Below are positions 32,758-47,429 of a stretch of 64,000 nucleotides of DNA, piece by piece. The first letter of the stretch is position 1, and every line of letters starts with the position of its first letter. The notes below the pieces were generated by a model. The model was not told the origin of the DNA and searched no databases. It was given only the letters and a program-made list of their open reading frames with translations. Source of the DNA: Hysterangium stoloniferum (lineage: Eukaryota > Basidiomycota > Agaricomycetes > Hysterangiales > Hysterangiaceae); contig WHVD01000084.1 in assembly GCA_015178975.1 (NCBI GenBank), positions 186,001 to 250,000 of the forward strand. The letters run 5' to 3'. The translations under genes were made by a program, and so were the position numbers.

Positions 32758-32878
32758 ATGGACACCAGTTCACTGCTAGTCATACAGGCCGGTCCACCCA
32801 CGAAGTTCACCTCCTTTAACTCGACTCATTCTCCCCCTGCGGTTTCTTCCTTTCAAACAATCCATCATACTCATAATA

Positions 32879-33661
32879 ATGCTCTTCAAGATTGCTATCG
32901 CTCTTTTGACAATTTTTTCTTCAGTATGGGCTGCGCCTGTATGCTCAAAGCGCACAACTTCTACAACAGCTTCGGGTGACATAACAGAAGCCCAGCTCAT
33001 CGCCATCGCTCCCTCCTCGGCGTCATGCGCTGGAGCGACCTCCGAATGCCGTACGGCCGCTCAGGCAGCACCGTTGCTTAATGCTGCACACCAGCAATTC
33101 GGCATTACCACCAGGGGAGAAAAGGCTGCATTAGTTAGTCTTCAGGCATTCGAGAGTGGAGATTTCAAATTTGATCGTAACCAGTAAGTTAGTTACTCCG
33201 ATAGGTGCCACATCTAACATTCTCACTACAGAGCGGGAAATCCAGGTCAAGGAAGTGAGTCACTGTTATTTCCTTCTATCTCGTTTGTTTATCGCTCGGT
33301 CACAGCCCGCAACGAAATGAACATTCCGTTTATTTACCAATACGCTCTTGATACACCCTCTACTGCTGCTGCCGCCCTGGCATTAGTGCCGAAAGGCACT
33401 GATGTCTCAACCGTATCCCCCGACACCAAGAATGCGGTCCTCGCACTCATGTTGACAGATGATTTGTCTTTTGCATCAGCGGCCTGGTTTTTGAAGCGTA
33501 GCGCAGCTACCAGCGGAACAGGTTGTAGTCAAAGCATCATTGAAGGGTTGCAGGCGGCGACTGAGGCCGGTTGGGAGGCATATATCACGCAGTGCGTGGG
33601 AACGACAGTCACTCCCGAAAGGAAACAGGTCTATGATGCGGCTTTGGCTGCCTTTAATTGA
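32879..33661 (+). CDS. Small secreted protein, conserved fungal type, function unknown
   Basis: Three exons (32879-33183, 33232-33254, 33306-33661) give 227 aa. The first 18 residues (MLFKIAIALLTIFSSVWA) form a typical signal peptide. The mature part has CxxxxxxC-type cysteines, the segment RGEKAALVSLQAFESGDFKF followed by a GNPGQGTRN motif, and a C-terminal helical part with two more cysteines (TQCVGTTVTPERK). The FESGDF acidic pair and the overall pattern recall lysozyme-like secreted proteins found in many basidiomycetes, but enzymatic activity is only a guess. The middle exon is 23 nt. Confidence 0.85.
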
Positions 33662-34220
33662 AAGCGCTGTTAGTACGCGACGTTCTCTGTAGTTCATTTG
33701 TGGCGCTGGGCGCGCAAATAGAGTTTCTATTGCGTCGCCACCGCTCTTTTGCGTGACCAGAAAAGATCGGGCTGTGTTCAAGCTGGCAGAAGTGAAAATA
33801 CATGAAGTGTAGCGAATATATATATCTAGGGTAAGCGGAAGGGTGGGTGTAAAAAAATTAAGCGGAACTCGAAGTTTCTGAAGACTATGGAGTGCAGAAT
33901 TGAGATGAGACGAGACAGAGGGGTATGGAACATGGAATGCAGTATATATAGAATAAATGACAATGGGAGAATGGAAAGCAGAACAGGGAGAACAAAGGAA
34001 TAATGAGTGACGCGAAGGGATTGAGCTTTGCCTTAGAAAATAATATCACCTGGCTCCTTCAGAGAAAAATGGACAAACTAATTTGTCCAAATGATATAAT
34101 GTAATACGTTTTGACAGCTAAGTACGACCGTATCTGAGAAGGTTGGTTATAAATATTAGAGCGATACAACCATGACTACGGACGCTATACACTGACCTAT
34201 CTGACTATCTAATAATAGTT
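33662..34220. other. Intergenic, includes a short DIRS-element relic
   Basis: About 33720-33785 resembles the 3' end of the DIRS-like element at about 19318-19385 (GCGTCGCCACCGCTCTTTTG against GCATCGCCACCACTCTCTTG). The rest is AT-rich with no gene seen. Confidence 0.55.
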
Positions 34221-35808
34221 TCAAAGCTCGATAGAACGTCGTGAACTCTCTAATTCCACTTCCTCTTCTTGTAAATTATTCCGTTTAACGGCGACAGTGT
34301 TTCCGCCTTTTTTGATTGCCTCCCACTCGACTCGGAAAAATACCCAAATCCAACGACGAATAACTTCGAGCGCTTCCATAAGAAACACACCTCCTTCCAA
34401 CTCAGCTACGGTATAAAGGTGGGAGGATAGCTTGAGTGACCATGTAAGACGTAGTATAAGGTTGAGGCCGATGGCAACGTAATACACAACGGGATCATTG
34501 AATAACATGACTGAACGGAGACCCGGAGGGTATCGGAGACGAGTTGCATCTTTTGGAGACGAAGACTCGTCTTCGTCTTCGTTACGGTGTGAATCCACAG
34601 GTGAGTAGGCTTTGTGAGGCTGAGGAGGCAGCAATCGCCATGGGCTTGACATTAATCGTAGCTCGTCAGAGCTAAAGTCCAATAAAGAAAGCCCCCAGTC
34701 GTTTGTAACATCCCACCAGAAGGAATATGCTGAATTGATGGCTACAGCAAGCACCCTGAAAACTCACATAAGTTGATGAAGCATGACTATGTGGAAGCGG
34801 GTTACCATAGCTTGAAAAGAAGACTCCCTTCTTGCCCAGCTTTCTGTGAGCCTTCTTTGGCGTCGAACTCGACATCTATAAAGCGTTGTGCCGCAGAGAG
34901 GATGATAACTGGGAAGGCCGTCGCATACTTTATGGCATTGAACAATGCTCGCTTATTAGAGTGTTGAGCTGAGGTCAAGTATTCAATTACGCATTGCCTG
35001 AGACGAGCCAGGTACGGGAGGCTAAGGAATGGATTCAATAACGAGTAAGCGCAAGAGGAAGGTATACAAGTTACCACATCATAAACGGCACTATCCATTG
35101 GGACCACCCTTCCGATACAGGAAGTCTGTGTAAACTTCCACCTGGGGCGAGCATGCAAATAGAGATCCAGATATCGCCGATGACCTTGGCGAGGGAAGTG
35201 AATATATCGGCCAAAACCACATCTGAAAAGAAAATAGGTTGTTTTATTGGTGAAAACAACGATCGAAAAGATGTCCTTGAAGTTCGCAAGAATGGTCAAC
35301 ATTTCAAGTCGCATATTCAATAACTAGGCTCTCACTGGAGGAAAAGATCTCGTTCACGTTTCCGGAACAGGTTGAAAGGGCACACGAGCGCGGCAAGTAT
35401 ACCTATTGCACAAAGCTCTGGGATAATTTTATAGTGATCCATCAATTTAGTGTCCCCTTCGCATAAAACACGAAAAAGTATCCAGCACATTAACGACCAC
35501 ACTCCATAGACTCCGAATAGCCTATAAACAGCAGGGTATAGATGCGCTGATGACTGAAAAGAAGACAAACTGAGATGAGGTAAAGTGGGGGTATGTGGCC
35601 GCTGATAGACCATGTCTGTTTGTGAATGCATGTCTAGTACGAATGCGGTGTCGATGCCCATGAAGTGAAGGAAGTGTAAATTACTAGCCCAACATAAAAT
35701 GGTTGCTCCTATCAAAAAGATGACCCTCCAAGGTAGTGGAACAAAGGCAAATGCACGATTCGACACGTCTTCGATATGGCTGGCCAGAGAATCCGCCCTC
35801 TCGTCCAT
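34221..35808 (-). CDS. ERD1: ERD1-like EXS-domain membrane protein
   Basis: Golgi/ER membrane protein; yeast Erd1 is needed for retention of ER proteins, Golgi glycosyltransferase recycling and phosphate recovery. Four exons: 35336-35808, 35075-35275, 34806-35021 and 34221-34755; 474 aa. The signature is the EXS region: FSDVVLADIFTSLAKVIGD, LARLRQCVIEYL, NAIKYATAFPVII, and NSAYSFWWDVTNDWGLSL. Several hydrophobic segments are visible, the first near residues 25-45. It lacks the SPX domain of XPR1/PHO1 proteins, which fits ERD1. The C-terminus is charged (EEEVELESSRRS). Confidence 0.92.
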
Positions 35809-36023
35809 AGCATCTTAAGAGGTTCAACTTGTCAGTGATCAGACGCCCATTTCCCGGAGTCCCGACACTGCGGCCTTTGACACGAGTACCGCTCCTTACG
35901 TTAATTGTAATTTATGTACCCAAAAAGAGGAGAACAGGATACGAGTATTCAGTTGATATATAAACTAAAATAAGCATCGATAGGTTACAGATTGTTGACT
36001 CAAATGTGACCTTCCTATCAATA

Positions 36024-38556
36024 TCATCGACGAACAATACTCTCTAATGTGTCTATACCAGCGATTTGGAATTCAGATGCTCCGCTTGTAACCATAGCAC
36101 CATCCTTTCTGGTGAAACGACCCTGCGTACGAACTACTGCCGTCATGCGCCGCTCTGCATCCTCAACTTCCCGTGAATCCACATGCTGGCCTTTCCTATG
36201 TGAATCAGTATGAACGGCTTTCGACTTCTTATCATGCTTGTGTGTTTTCTCCGAGGTTGCTTTTGTCGCCTTACTTGTAGCAGTATTAGGCGCCTCCCGA
36301 AGCGCAAAAGCTTTGGCCAGATGCCCCAAATGAAGATGCCGTATATGGAAGATATGTTTCTCATCAGATGGATGGGTGGCATAGGCTCGCATGTGCGATA
36401 TATATGCTCTCCTTGCCAATCCAGCGTGCTGTACTATCATTAGTGACTGTGAAAAGTCCATTGTCTTTCAACCCTACTTACCTCGGAACTTCGTAGGACC
36501 CATCGTTCGAACGCCAATTGTACCTGAGTTGCCCGCATCTCGTGCTCCTTTCCTTGCCCGCCGAAGCCACTTTTCAAAAGTGTTTCTGTACCAATGCCCT
36601 GAAGCTTTACTTGCCTTTTATCTTCATTTTTGCCCATTCGATCTTCTATCCATGGTACCCATTGTTCCTCACTCGGACCAACAATAGCCCAAGCCTCACC
36701 ACCTTTACCGACTCTCGCTGTGCGGCCAACACGGTGCAGATACTCGTCTGCTCCGCCTTCAGTAGGCAAGTCATGCTGGATAACCGCTCGTACAAGCGGC
36801 AAGTCTAATCCACGCGATGCAACTGATGTGCAGAGTAAAATAGACGACTCCCCCGTGTCTAATGTCGAGGGTTTTGACGAAAATCCCTTCAGAGACGCGA
36901 GCCTTACTTGCAAAGGTAGAGATCCATGTAGGCGATATATTTTTGTATTTGGCAGAATCGACGACTGGACACTGATCCGTTCATTTTTGGGAACATAAGA
37001 GCCCTTCTGGTCACCAGCTTCCACATTTTCATCCGAATCATTAGGACTAGAAGACCGCTCCTCTGCCGCATCCATTGTGGCCCCACCAAGTAGGCGCCAA
37101 TGAAAATCGACAGAATCTGTACAACTGAGGAATACTAAAATTTTTGTCCCTTGTCGCCCCCGTTCAGAGCTCTGGGTCAGAAGAGATCGAAGCAGTGCCA
37201 CCAGAGTCACCAACCGTAATTTGAGAGGGGATATCACGTATTTTTGTGCCAATTGTGAAGGAGGAGTGAACTTCTCCCCGCCTGAAACCGTGATACTTGG
37301 AGATTTTACGGAGGAAGGGTCAGAAGTGCTTTCGAGGGCTTTGATCACTATGGGATCCCTCAACGCAACCCCTGCTAGCTTCTGCACATCTTCACGAATG
37401 GTTGCAGAGCAAAGAACGTTACGGCGGTCCTTCCAATCCCATCCACCAACCTCTGTACTTTTACCTTCTTCTTCTGCCAGAAGAGCAAGTTTCCGACGGC
37501 CCTCCAAGCCTTTGAGAATGCCTTGGATGGTCTCCTCGAAACCCAAATCCATGAGACGATCGGCCTCATCAAGAACGAGCCACCGACATTTTCCAACATT
37601 GAATGATGCTGTATTTTGCAAGTGGTCCAGTAATCGCCCAGGTGTAGACACCAAAATCGGTAACCCCTTGCGTAACCGAGCTTTTTCGTGAGTTCGTGTT
37701 GCGCCCCCCGTCAATAAACCAGATACCAGCCATCGGGTGAGACGCTGCGAGGACATGTCTGGGGATGAGACCTCTGCGTCATCTGAGTGTGGACGTAACC
37801 GCAGTGTAAGAAGCATTTCGAGCACATCAGATATTTGTTTGGCAAGTTCCCGTGTTGGAGCGATAACTATCGCTAAGGTACCTATCGAGCGATCTATGTA
37901 AGATAGCGAGCTTAAAGGGAGGAGGTCTTGAATGATAGGAAGCAGAAAGGCAAGCGTTTTGCCCGAGCCTGTTTGGGACTGGATAAAAGCATCTCGTGAG
38001 ACCAAAGATTCTAGTAGAGACGGCAATGCTGCTCGCTGAATATTTGTCGGTTGCGATATCGACATCTTTGAGGCGAGATGCGAGACAATCAGTGGTGAAA
38101 GCCCAAGACCTTCGAAGGTCAATGTATCTACAGGTGCATTGGATGGTACCGAGGTTTTTTGAGGAAGTGATGCTTCCGGCTTTTGACGAATTATGGGATT
38201 CGAAGAGAAAAGTGAGGATATAACTTGGGACGACGAGTGGTTTAGGGAATGCCCGCCATTATGACGGGAGGTATGGTTTGAACTGTCTTTCTCAGTTCGG
38301 GAGCGTTTAACAGGTCTACCTTCCACATGCGTTTGTGACTGCTGCCTCTTAATGTCCTTCTCTTCTGTACGCTCCTTACGCTTTGAAACCCTCTTAGCCT
38401 TCAATCTTAAAACCTCTTAGTATAGCAAGGTTACCGAGGAAAATAAAAGATTCACCTCTCAGTCCATCGACCACCTCTTTTTCCAACACTTTCCCGTTTA
38501 GACGATGTGGAATCGATATCTTCAGAGACGATATTCAGTACTAATCCACCGTTCAT
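36024..38556 (-). CDS. DBP7: ATP-dependent DEAD-box RNA helicase DBP7
   Basis: Nucleolar helicase for 60S ribosomal subunit assembly. Exons 38456-38556, 36482-38405 and 36024-36446; 815 aa. A first exon starting [13 protein letters not shown] adds the conserved GGRWTERLKAK stretch. Helicase motifs: [11 protein letters not shown] (Q motif), SQTGSGKT near residue 180 (Walker A), [29 protein letters not shown] (the DEAD box), [20 protein letters not shown] and [13 protein letters not shown]. The large inserts and a C-terminal [15 protein letters not shown] followed by a basic tail are DBP7 features. The basic N-terminus fits nucleolar localisation. It is divergent from the expansin-like gene, 300 bp away. 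Confidence 0.95.
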
Positions 38557-38715
38557 GCCAGCTGCTGTGGAGTGCTCGATGAGACCCGAAAATGGACGGG
38601 CGCTTTTTCATTTGAAATTCTCGTTTGGGTTCTACCTATAATGCTAGACACGAAACATGCTGCCGTCAACAGTTAGTATTGACAGGCGCAGAAGTATTAG
38701 AGATCCAATCGTCGC

Positions 38716-38724
38716 CATATATAG
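38716..38724 (+). promoter_or_regulatory. TATA-like box of the expansin-like gene
   Basis: CATATATAG about 140 bp upstream of the ATG at 38859. Between them lie short CACCGCACTC/CACCACACTC direct repeats (38781-38845), probably in the 5' UTR. Confidence 0.4.
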
Positions 38725-38858
38725 CTGCTGGAGGAAGGCCTGGTCCTGCGTGTTGTTCCCACAGGCTGGAAGGTTCAGCTCACCACGCTCACCGCACTCC
38801 TTCACCGCACTCCCTCACCACACTCTTTCACCACACACTCTTTGATATTGACTGCTCT

Positions 38859-39908
38859 ATGTGGGGTTATATCTTTTGTGCATTTTTCAGTGTGCCTATA
38901 CTGGCTCAGACTGTTGATCCTACATTCCAGTACCCAGCAACTGGGCTCGCAACGATGACACATTATGAACTCCCTGTAGACTTTGTTGCAGCCTGTGGTT
39001 GTACCGGAAGCAGTACGCACTACCCTACTGCAGCATTGAGCGAGCTCGCATACGGAAGCACAACTTCATATGGGCCTGGCTGTGGTGCGTTTGGTTCGCT
39101 ATGTGTTCAATCTTCCCTCAGCGTCTTTATTAGGGCGATGCTTCAAACTCACCCTCATCAACACATTTCTCTCTAATCCTCCATTTTTTCCGCCAACGGG
39201 TAAAAGCTTAGTTGTGAAAATAACTGACTTATGCCCGGGATCTACATGGTGTGGAGCAACACCTAAGAAGCCTAATCCGTGTGTCTATTTAAAACCAAGA
39301 AGCTACATTAGCCTAATTATTAGCTCGTCAAAGAGCAGGCTACTTTTTGAACTTTGACTTGGCATATCCTAGTGCTGCTATACCATCAGACTTCTTCCCC
39401 AGTAATCTGTCATTTTATGGGTACACTGTCTGTCCACCTTTTCTACTTGGCGTGGTTTAGGGTTGATTTGTCGATTGTCGAATAGGACTTTGGCGTATGG
39501 AATATCTCTTATGCGGCCATTCCGTGCCAGGAGGAATGGGGAGGTGCAAACAACCCAGCAGCTCTTGGTAGCGTCCCTAGCCTGGCTGACGGTGCATGCT
39601 GTCCTGCAGATCCCTTTGTAAGGACCATTATTCCTGTCGATATTAGCTAATACGTACATATCTCTGAAATAGACTAACCCAAATACTACATGCCCATCAT
39701 ATTCATTGCAAAATGGGATCCCGTACGTTGACTACTTTAGTACAGCTAATTTCTTTCCTAATGAATGTTGTTACGGTGGCACTTTAGACCAAATACAGCT
39801 TCGACAGGGTATGGAACTCGCGGAATTACCGTGCTCAACACAGTGCTAGCCTCCATCTCATTGCTCAACATTGTATGGACATCATTTCCTCCTGGAATTG
39901 TATTGTAA
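38859..39908 (+). CDS. Expansin-like secreted protein (double-psi beta-barrel)
   Basis: Secreted protein related to fungal expansin-like/GH45-like factors that loosen cell walls without cutting them; activity here is inferred from family. Six exons: 38859-39084, 39134-39280, 39339-39427, 39486-39617, 39673-39722 and 39788-39908; 254 aa. A signal peptide (MWGYIFCAFFSVPILAQT) precedes GLATMTHYELPVDFVAACGC, CGRCFKLTL, VVKITDLCPGSTWCG, LNFDLAYPSAAIPSDFFP and DFGVWNISY with CPADPF. The C-terminus is hydrophobic, possibly a GPI signal. The exon 2 donor is one of three overlapping GT sites (39279-39284); 39281 was chosen for phase. Confidence 0.87.
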
Positions 39909-40018
39909 ATATCAGCTGGATACAGTATATCATTTGTTGGATGTTGTGTTGATGTTGATTTATCACATGATGTCTCGAAATATTCACGCAGTAATCTTAA
40001 ATACTATTAACAATGAAT

Positions 40019-41657
40019 TTACTGCTCCAAATCAACTCGTATATACCCATCTCTTCGCGAATCTGGCATCCTGTCCCTTTTGGAATCTTCAAGCCCACCC
40101 CACCGTCTCAAGAGTCTAAGACCACCCATTCGTACGAAAGCGACTACAGGAATACCAAGCACAATTAGAAGAAGAAGGAACCATGCGATCGGGGAACCTT
40201 GGGTGGATTCGAAATCACTAGATGCCAGGCCATCTGGGTGTGCAATTTCGGAGGTTAAGGAAGGTGGGGATGGTGAGGGAATAATTGAAGATGAACCAGC
40301 CTGTACGTACAAATGAGAAAGGGTATTTGTTGCAGAGCGCAGATCAAAGTTCAGCGCGGATGGGCACCTGATTTCCGGATTCATCTACCTCGAGATCGAT
40401 CTCAAGCTAAAATCGTAATTAGAGGATAATCCAAAGTAATGCATTCCGTCATCTTACCTCGCCACAATCCGCAATAATTACGGCTTCTTTAGGCTTGTCA
40501 CCTGGACCGGTGGGCGTATTTTCTAGGTATATATTACTAAAGATATTCGCAATAAACAGGATGACGGTCTACCGATGGCTGTAACAATGTCCATGCCACT
40601 ATGAAGCAGAATTACACGTCAGAATCATTAACGTTCAATGATAATGAAATTCATACTCTATTACTTTGCCGAAGACGACATGACGGCCATCCAGCCAGCT
40701 AGTAACGATGGTGGTTATGAACTAATGAGACTCTTCTTTAATGCTAAAAGTTGTGGTGGAAAGAGATATGCCTACAAATTGTGACCCTATGCAAAATAGG
40801 ATATTTTAGTATCTCAAATGGGATCGACATTTTTCAGATCACACACCATTTGTATCCTGTAACACAATAGAGTTCATGACTAACGGTAATCGAAGTAGCA
40901 CAAACTACTTGCCTTTCCAGAGTTAGCCATAGATAGGATCCCAGGGGCGGTATGGCGAAGTTTGCTGTATAATATACGTAAGATCATCGGCGGGACGTTG
41001 GAGCAGCGGAAACTAACAAATTCTCGTCTGCGAACTTGGCACCGTAGATGGACTAAAATATAATGGGTCATGCATAGCACTAGACGGACGGGAGTGCACT
41101 GACCTTGCCTCCTGTTCCATCACCTCTGGCTAAGGAACATATCAAACAAACAATCGTTACTTCTTGGAGCTGTTATACGCACTGAAATCGCCGCCTTGAA
41201 TCCTGGAAACAAGGTGTTTAGGCAAATATTGGTAAATCACAATTGGAGACAAGACTGACATGAAACTTTTGATCACACGGTGAAACCCTGAACCTTTGTA
41301 GCCGAAACCGAGGTCATTTCCATCTTTGTCCTTGCCTACAGCTAAAGCGCGGAAATTCTCAGCTGTTTTAGGGACGGTCTAAAGAGGCTTCAGCTATGCA
41401 TGCTCGAAGTGGCAAAGCACAAGCGTACACCACCGAATAATCCTATAGTAACTTTTGAAATAATTTAACTATTAGGCTAGGGACAAAGGCTAAAGATACT
41501 TACTGCGCCCAAGATCTTTATCCCCCTGCTTGATATCAAAGTAGACTTTGTGGGTAATCTTAGGGCCTTTGGCAGCATCCGCGGTATAAAAACTGGCCAA
41601 CAACGTGGTCAGGATGATAGCAAGAAATGACAGACGGTTCAAAGAGATCATGGGCAT
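40019..41657 (-). CDS. ER cyclophilin (peptidyl-prolyl isomerase), optional membrane anchor
   Basis: Isomerises X-Pro bonds in the secretory pathway. Fourteen exons, several tiny: 41504-41657, 41429-41451, 41260-41378, 41183-41202, 41104-41129, 41018-41052, 40913-40964, 40847-40856, 40776-40786, 40657-40721, 40573-40598, 40458-40522, 40368-40406 and 40019-40300; 308 aa. A signal peptide is followed by the cyclophilin core: [35 protein letters not shown] and [14 protein letters not shown], with catalytic Arg and Trp present. Spliced, the C-terminus gains a TM helix ([19 protein letters not shown]) and basic tail. If the last intron (40301-40367) is kept, it ends [10 protein letters not shown] at a stop (40344-40346), soluble. 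Intron 7 has a GC donor. Confidence 0.92.
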
Positions 41658-41774
41658 TTAAGAGAAACGACGTGTCAGAGAATTGATGTGTGACCATGCG
41701 TGACTTGCAGAGTCTCATTTCTACACACGGTTAGGATCAACAGTATCCATTTGGAGAGTCCATGCTTCAAAATA

Positions 41775-44417
<2,643 letters not shown>

Positions 44418-44553
44418 TTTAACATTCTTGTATCACAAATTCTATAATGTGTAACTCAATTTCAATTTGTAGCTAAAGGGGAATCCAATTGTATTGCTCT
44501 GGGGTACATATTCCAAACAAGATGCATTATTGTACAACTACCCGTCTTCACTC

Positions 44554-46096
44554 TTACTTGCGTTGACCGTCTATGGCGGAGGGTTAAATAATAATCATGT
44601 ATCGCACGAACAAAAAACTTACAAGCTTTGGTGGCATAATCGCCATCAATAACAATGAGATTCTGGGGGTCTTGCGGCTTGCCCGCCAGCCAGTTCTCGA
44701 GGATCTTCTTGGCTCCAGTTGCATAACGGTACTGTGCATCGAGTGTGGTACCCGAGTAGTGTGCTACCATACCGTTGCCACCACCCAATGGGTTCTTGAT
44801 GGTTCTCCAAGGGTGGTCCTTTGGTGCAGGTTGAACATCCCAAACATCACCGGAGTAACCTGAGGATATTTAATATGAGTCAAAACTTGGAAGATTGAAT
44901 GCATGTACCATTGATGTGTCCACTCTCCAGAGCTTCCTTGATGGCTATCCGGTCGCAGATGGCACCACGCGCAGTGTTGACGATCCAAGCACCCTTCTTA
45001 ACATGTTTCAAAGTCTCCTTGTTGATCAAGCCACGAGTGCCTTCATGAAGGGGGCAGTTGACGGTAATCACATCGCACTGAGCGAGCATGTCTTCCAACT
45101 TCTCAACACGGCGAGCACCGACGGCCTTTTCAGCCTCTGCAAAGCAAATTTCATATTGTAACCTCAAATATAGGAAGACGGCATACCGGAGGGAAGAGGT
45201 GTGTAATCGAAATACAATAGCTCTTTGGCATCGAAAGGCTTAAGACGCTGGGGAAGCAATGTGAATCCTGTTCGTATTGCAGAAACCGAGAACCCACCTG
45301 TAATACACGGTAACCAATACGACCAGCACCAATTGTACCGATAACCTTGTCCTCAAGGTCGAAGGCATTACGGGCAACATCCGAAACTTTCCAATCACCA
45401 CGCTCAATTTGCTGTGAGAAATAATACATGAAGGGGTCAAATGAATCAGGAACAAATCGATGATCACCTCATGCGCGGGAACAAAGTTGCGGACCAATAG
45501 GAGGATGCTCATCACGACGTGTTCGGCGACCGATACGACATTGGATCCCGAGACCTAGGTGCTGTGAGTGTTTGCGTATCACCCTGGAAAACAATTATAC
45601 CTCGGCTACAGTTATTTTCTTTTTGTTAGCAGCGTTGAGATCGATGTGATCCGAGCCAACACCAGCAGTGATGCAAAGCTTCAGGTTCTTGGCCTACGAC
45701 ATTTTTTGCTCAGCTAGTTGTTATGAGTGGGATAGATAGAATATACCTTGTCAATTATATCGGCGGTGAGGTATCCGGGATGGAATGGGGTAGTGATAAG
45801 GACATCGGCATCAACGATCTCCTTCTGGAAGACACTGTTGGGGCCCTCCTTGTCGCTGGATACCTAGACGAGACTGAGATAGGAAAATGGAATTGTTGAG
45901 GAATTACGTACGATGAGGGTATGCCCTGCGTCTTTCAACCACTTCTCAATGCCCAACTTTGACCCATTCAGGATTAACTATATGACCAAAGCCACAGCAG
46001 TCAGCAACATACCTTGTTTTCGGTAGTTCCAAGAAGACGAGGTTCCTCCTCAGCTGCCTTCCCACCGTCGTAAAGAATTGCAAGTACTTTAACCAT
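44554..46096 (-). CDS. NAD-dependent formate dehydrogenase
   Basis: Oxidises formate to CO2 with NAD+, in C1 and oxalate-derived metabolism. Ten exons: 46013-46096, 45912-45956, 45747-45863, 45601-45693, 45468-45554, 45298-45411, 45187-45247, 44909-45136, 44623-44859 and 44554-44570; 360 aa, the family norm. Motifs: [58 protein letters not shown], the Rossmann loop [13 protein letters not shown], the arginine motif [11 protein letters not shown], and [15 protein letters not shown] with [13 protein letters not shown] including the catalytic His. The last exon is 17 nt and encodes the YGQRK tail. A second acceptor before exon 2 would add seven residues in frame. Confidence 0.95.
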
Positions 46097-47429
46097 GGTT
46101 GTTTTCTGCTAGTTGGGAATGGAGTGGTGGGGTATTTGGATTTGGAGAGACCTATCCTTACCTTTATAATGAATTCAGCCTGGAAAAGTTTCGGATATTA
46201 GATCACATACACGTGATCATTGTTCGGACTGGACAACAGAAGAGGATCGAGGGTGCCTAAAAAAACCGACTCGGGCATGAGTTTATGAAGAGCATGGTTT
46301 GACCACGTCGGAATAGAATGTCACGTGCCCGAGTCGGCGAATTTGGCTACAGCCTAGGGATTGCAAGCGCTGATATTACACCCTGAACTGTGGGAAAGAC
46401 GATCATGGCCGACTCGGAATATACTGGCAATTCCAATTGGCAGTCCTTCGTGCATACCCACATCTAACATTCAAGAACCATTAATAGTCTGGAAGAACTC
46501 GTACCACTCCGGGATGCGCATGAGAAGATTGAGATTAAAAAACTGGCATAATATTGCTCTAAGAGAATTAGCCCATATGTTGCACTTGCAGAAGTACAAA
46601 AAAAATGCGCAGATCCCGATGGTAGTAAATGAGAATATCCAGCTTGATAGATTTAAACCTCAGTGAAAATCCAGTGGCCAAGACAGTTATCTTCCCTGCA
46701 TACAATAGAATATGATTCCCAACAATATCCGCAAAGCACAAGTCGCCTAAGGTGAATAATATAAATTGACTAAAATATGGATAATTTTTGTTCGCCGCAT
46801 CGGAATTTCAGAATTCATATCGCTCGTATATGTATGTTCACGGGTATTGTCCGAATACTCAAGGAGCGCCAAGAACTTTTCGACGTCAAAAGTGCTAGTC
46901 TACAGATCAGTTCATCTAGAAGCAGCGTCGGTAAGGCGATTATATGAGAAGTACAGATTATTGTCTTCCTGTAAGGCGACTGAAACCGTGTGAGCATAGA
47001 CAAGATCGAGCCATTGCAGTGTCACAAACTCGAAGAACAGATACAGTCGACACAGTGGAACTTGAACGATGGCTTGGTTACTGTTAGACTCTGTTCAACT
47101 AAGACAAGTGCAACTAGAAAATCACACGCGTTTCTGCCCTGAGGATATGATGCCTTGAATACTGTACGAAGGAGTCGTTAAGCCGCTCAGGAAGGGAGAA
47201 GAGCAGCCACTTTAGACCCCAGTCCAACTGCACAGATGTGGTGGTTTACGGGGCTGTAAAATTTCAAAATCCGCCACAAGTTTGGGATCACGTGATGAAC
47301 GCGTCCTGAGTTTTTGATTCCGCCAACATACGCGATTTGGTTCCTTCACCTTTGACTCCACTCAGAACACCCTCATCATATATTACCTCTTTGCACTGCT
47401 TATTACACCTATCCGCTATTACTATCTCT
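46097..47429. other. Intergenic between formate dehydrogenase and WEE1
   Basis: A 1.3-kb divergent upstream region. No gene recognised. It has CACGTG palindromes near 46210 and 46322-46327, and a perfect 12-bp inverted repeat CCGACTCGGGCA / TGCCCGAGTCGG at 46266-46277 and 46326-46337. A third GCCGACTCGG lies near 46408. Confidence 0.6.
46266..46337. promoter_or_regulatory. Inverted repeat with CACGTG in the formate dehydrogenase upstream region
   Basis: Perfect 12-bp arms (46266-46277 and 46326-46337) around a 48-bp centre; the right arm overlaps a CACGTG box, a bHLH-type site. It lies about 170-240 bp upstream of the formate dehydrogenase ATG. A regulatory role is inferred from position and symmetry. 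Confidence 0.4.
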
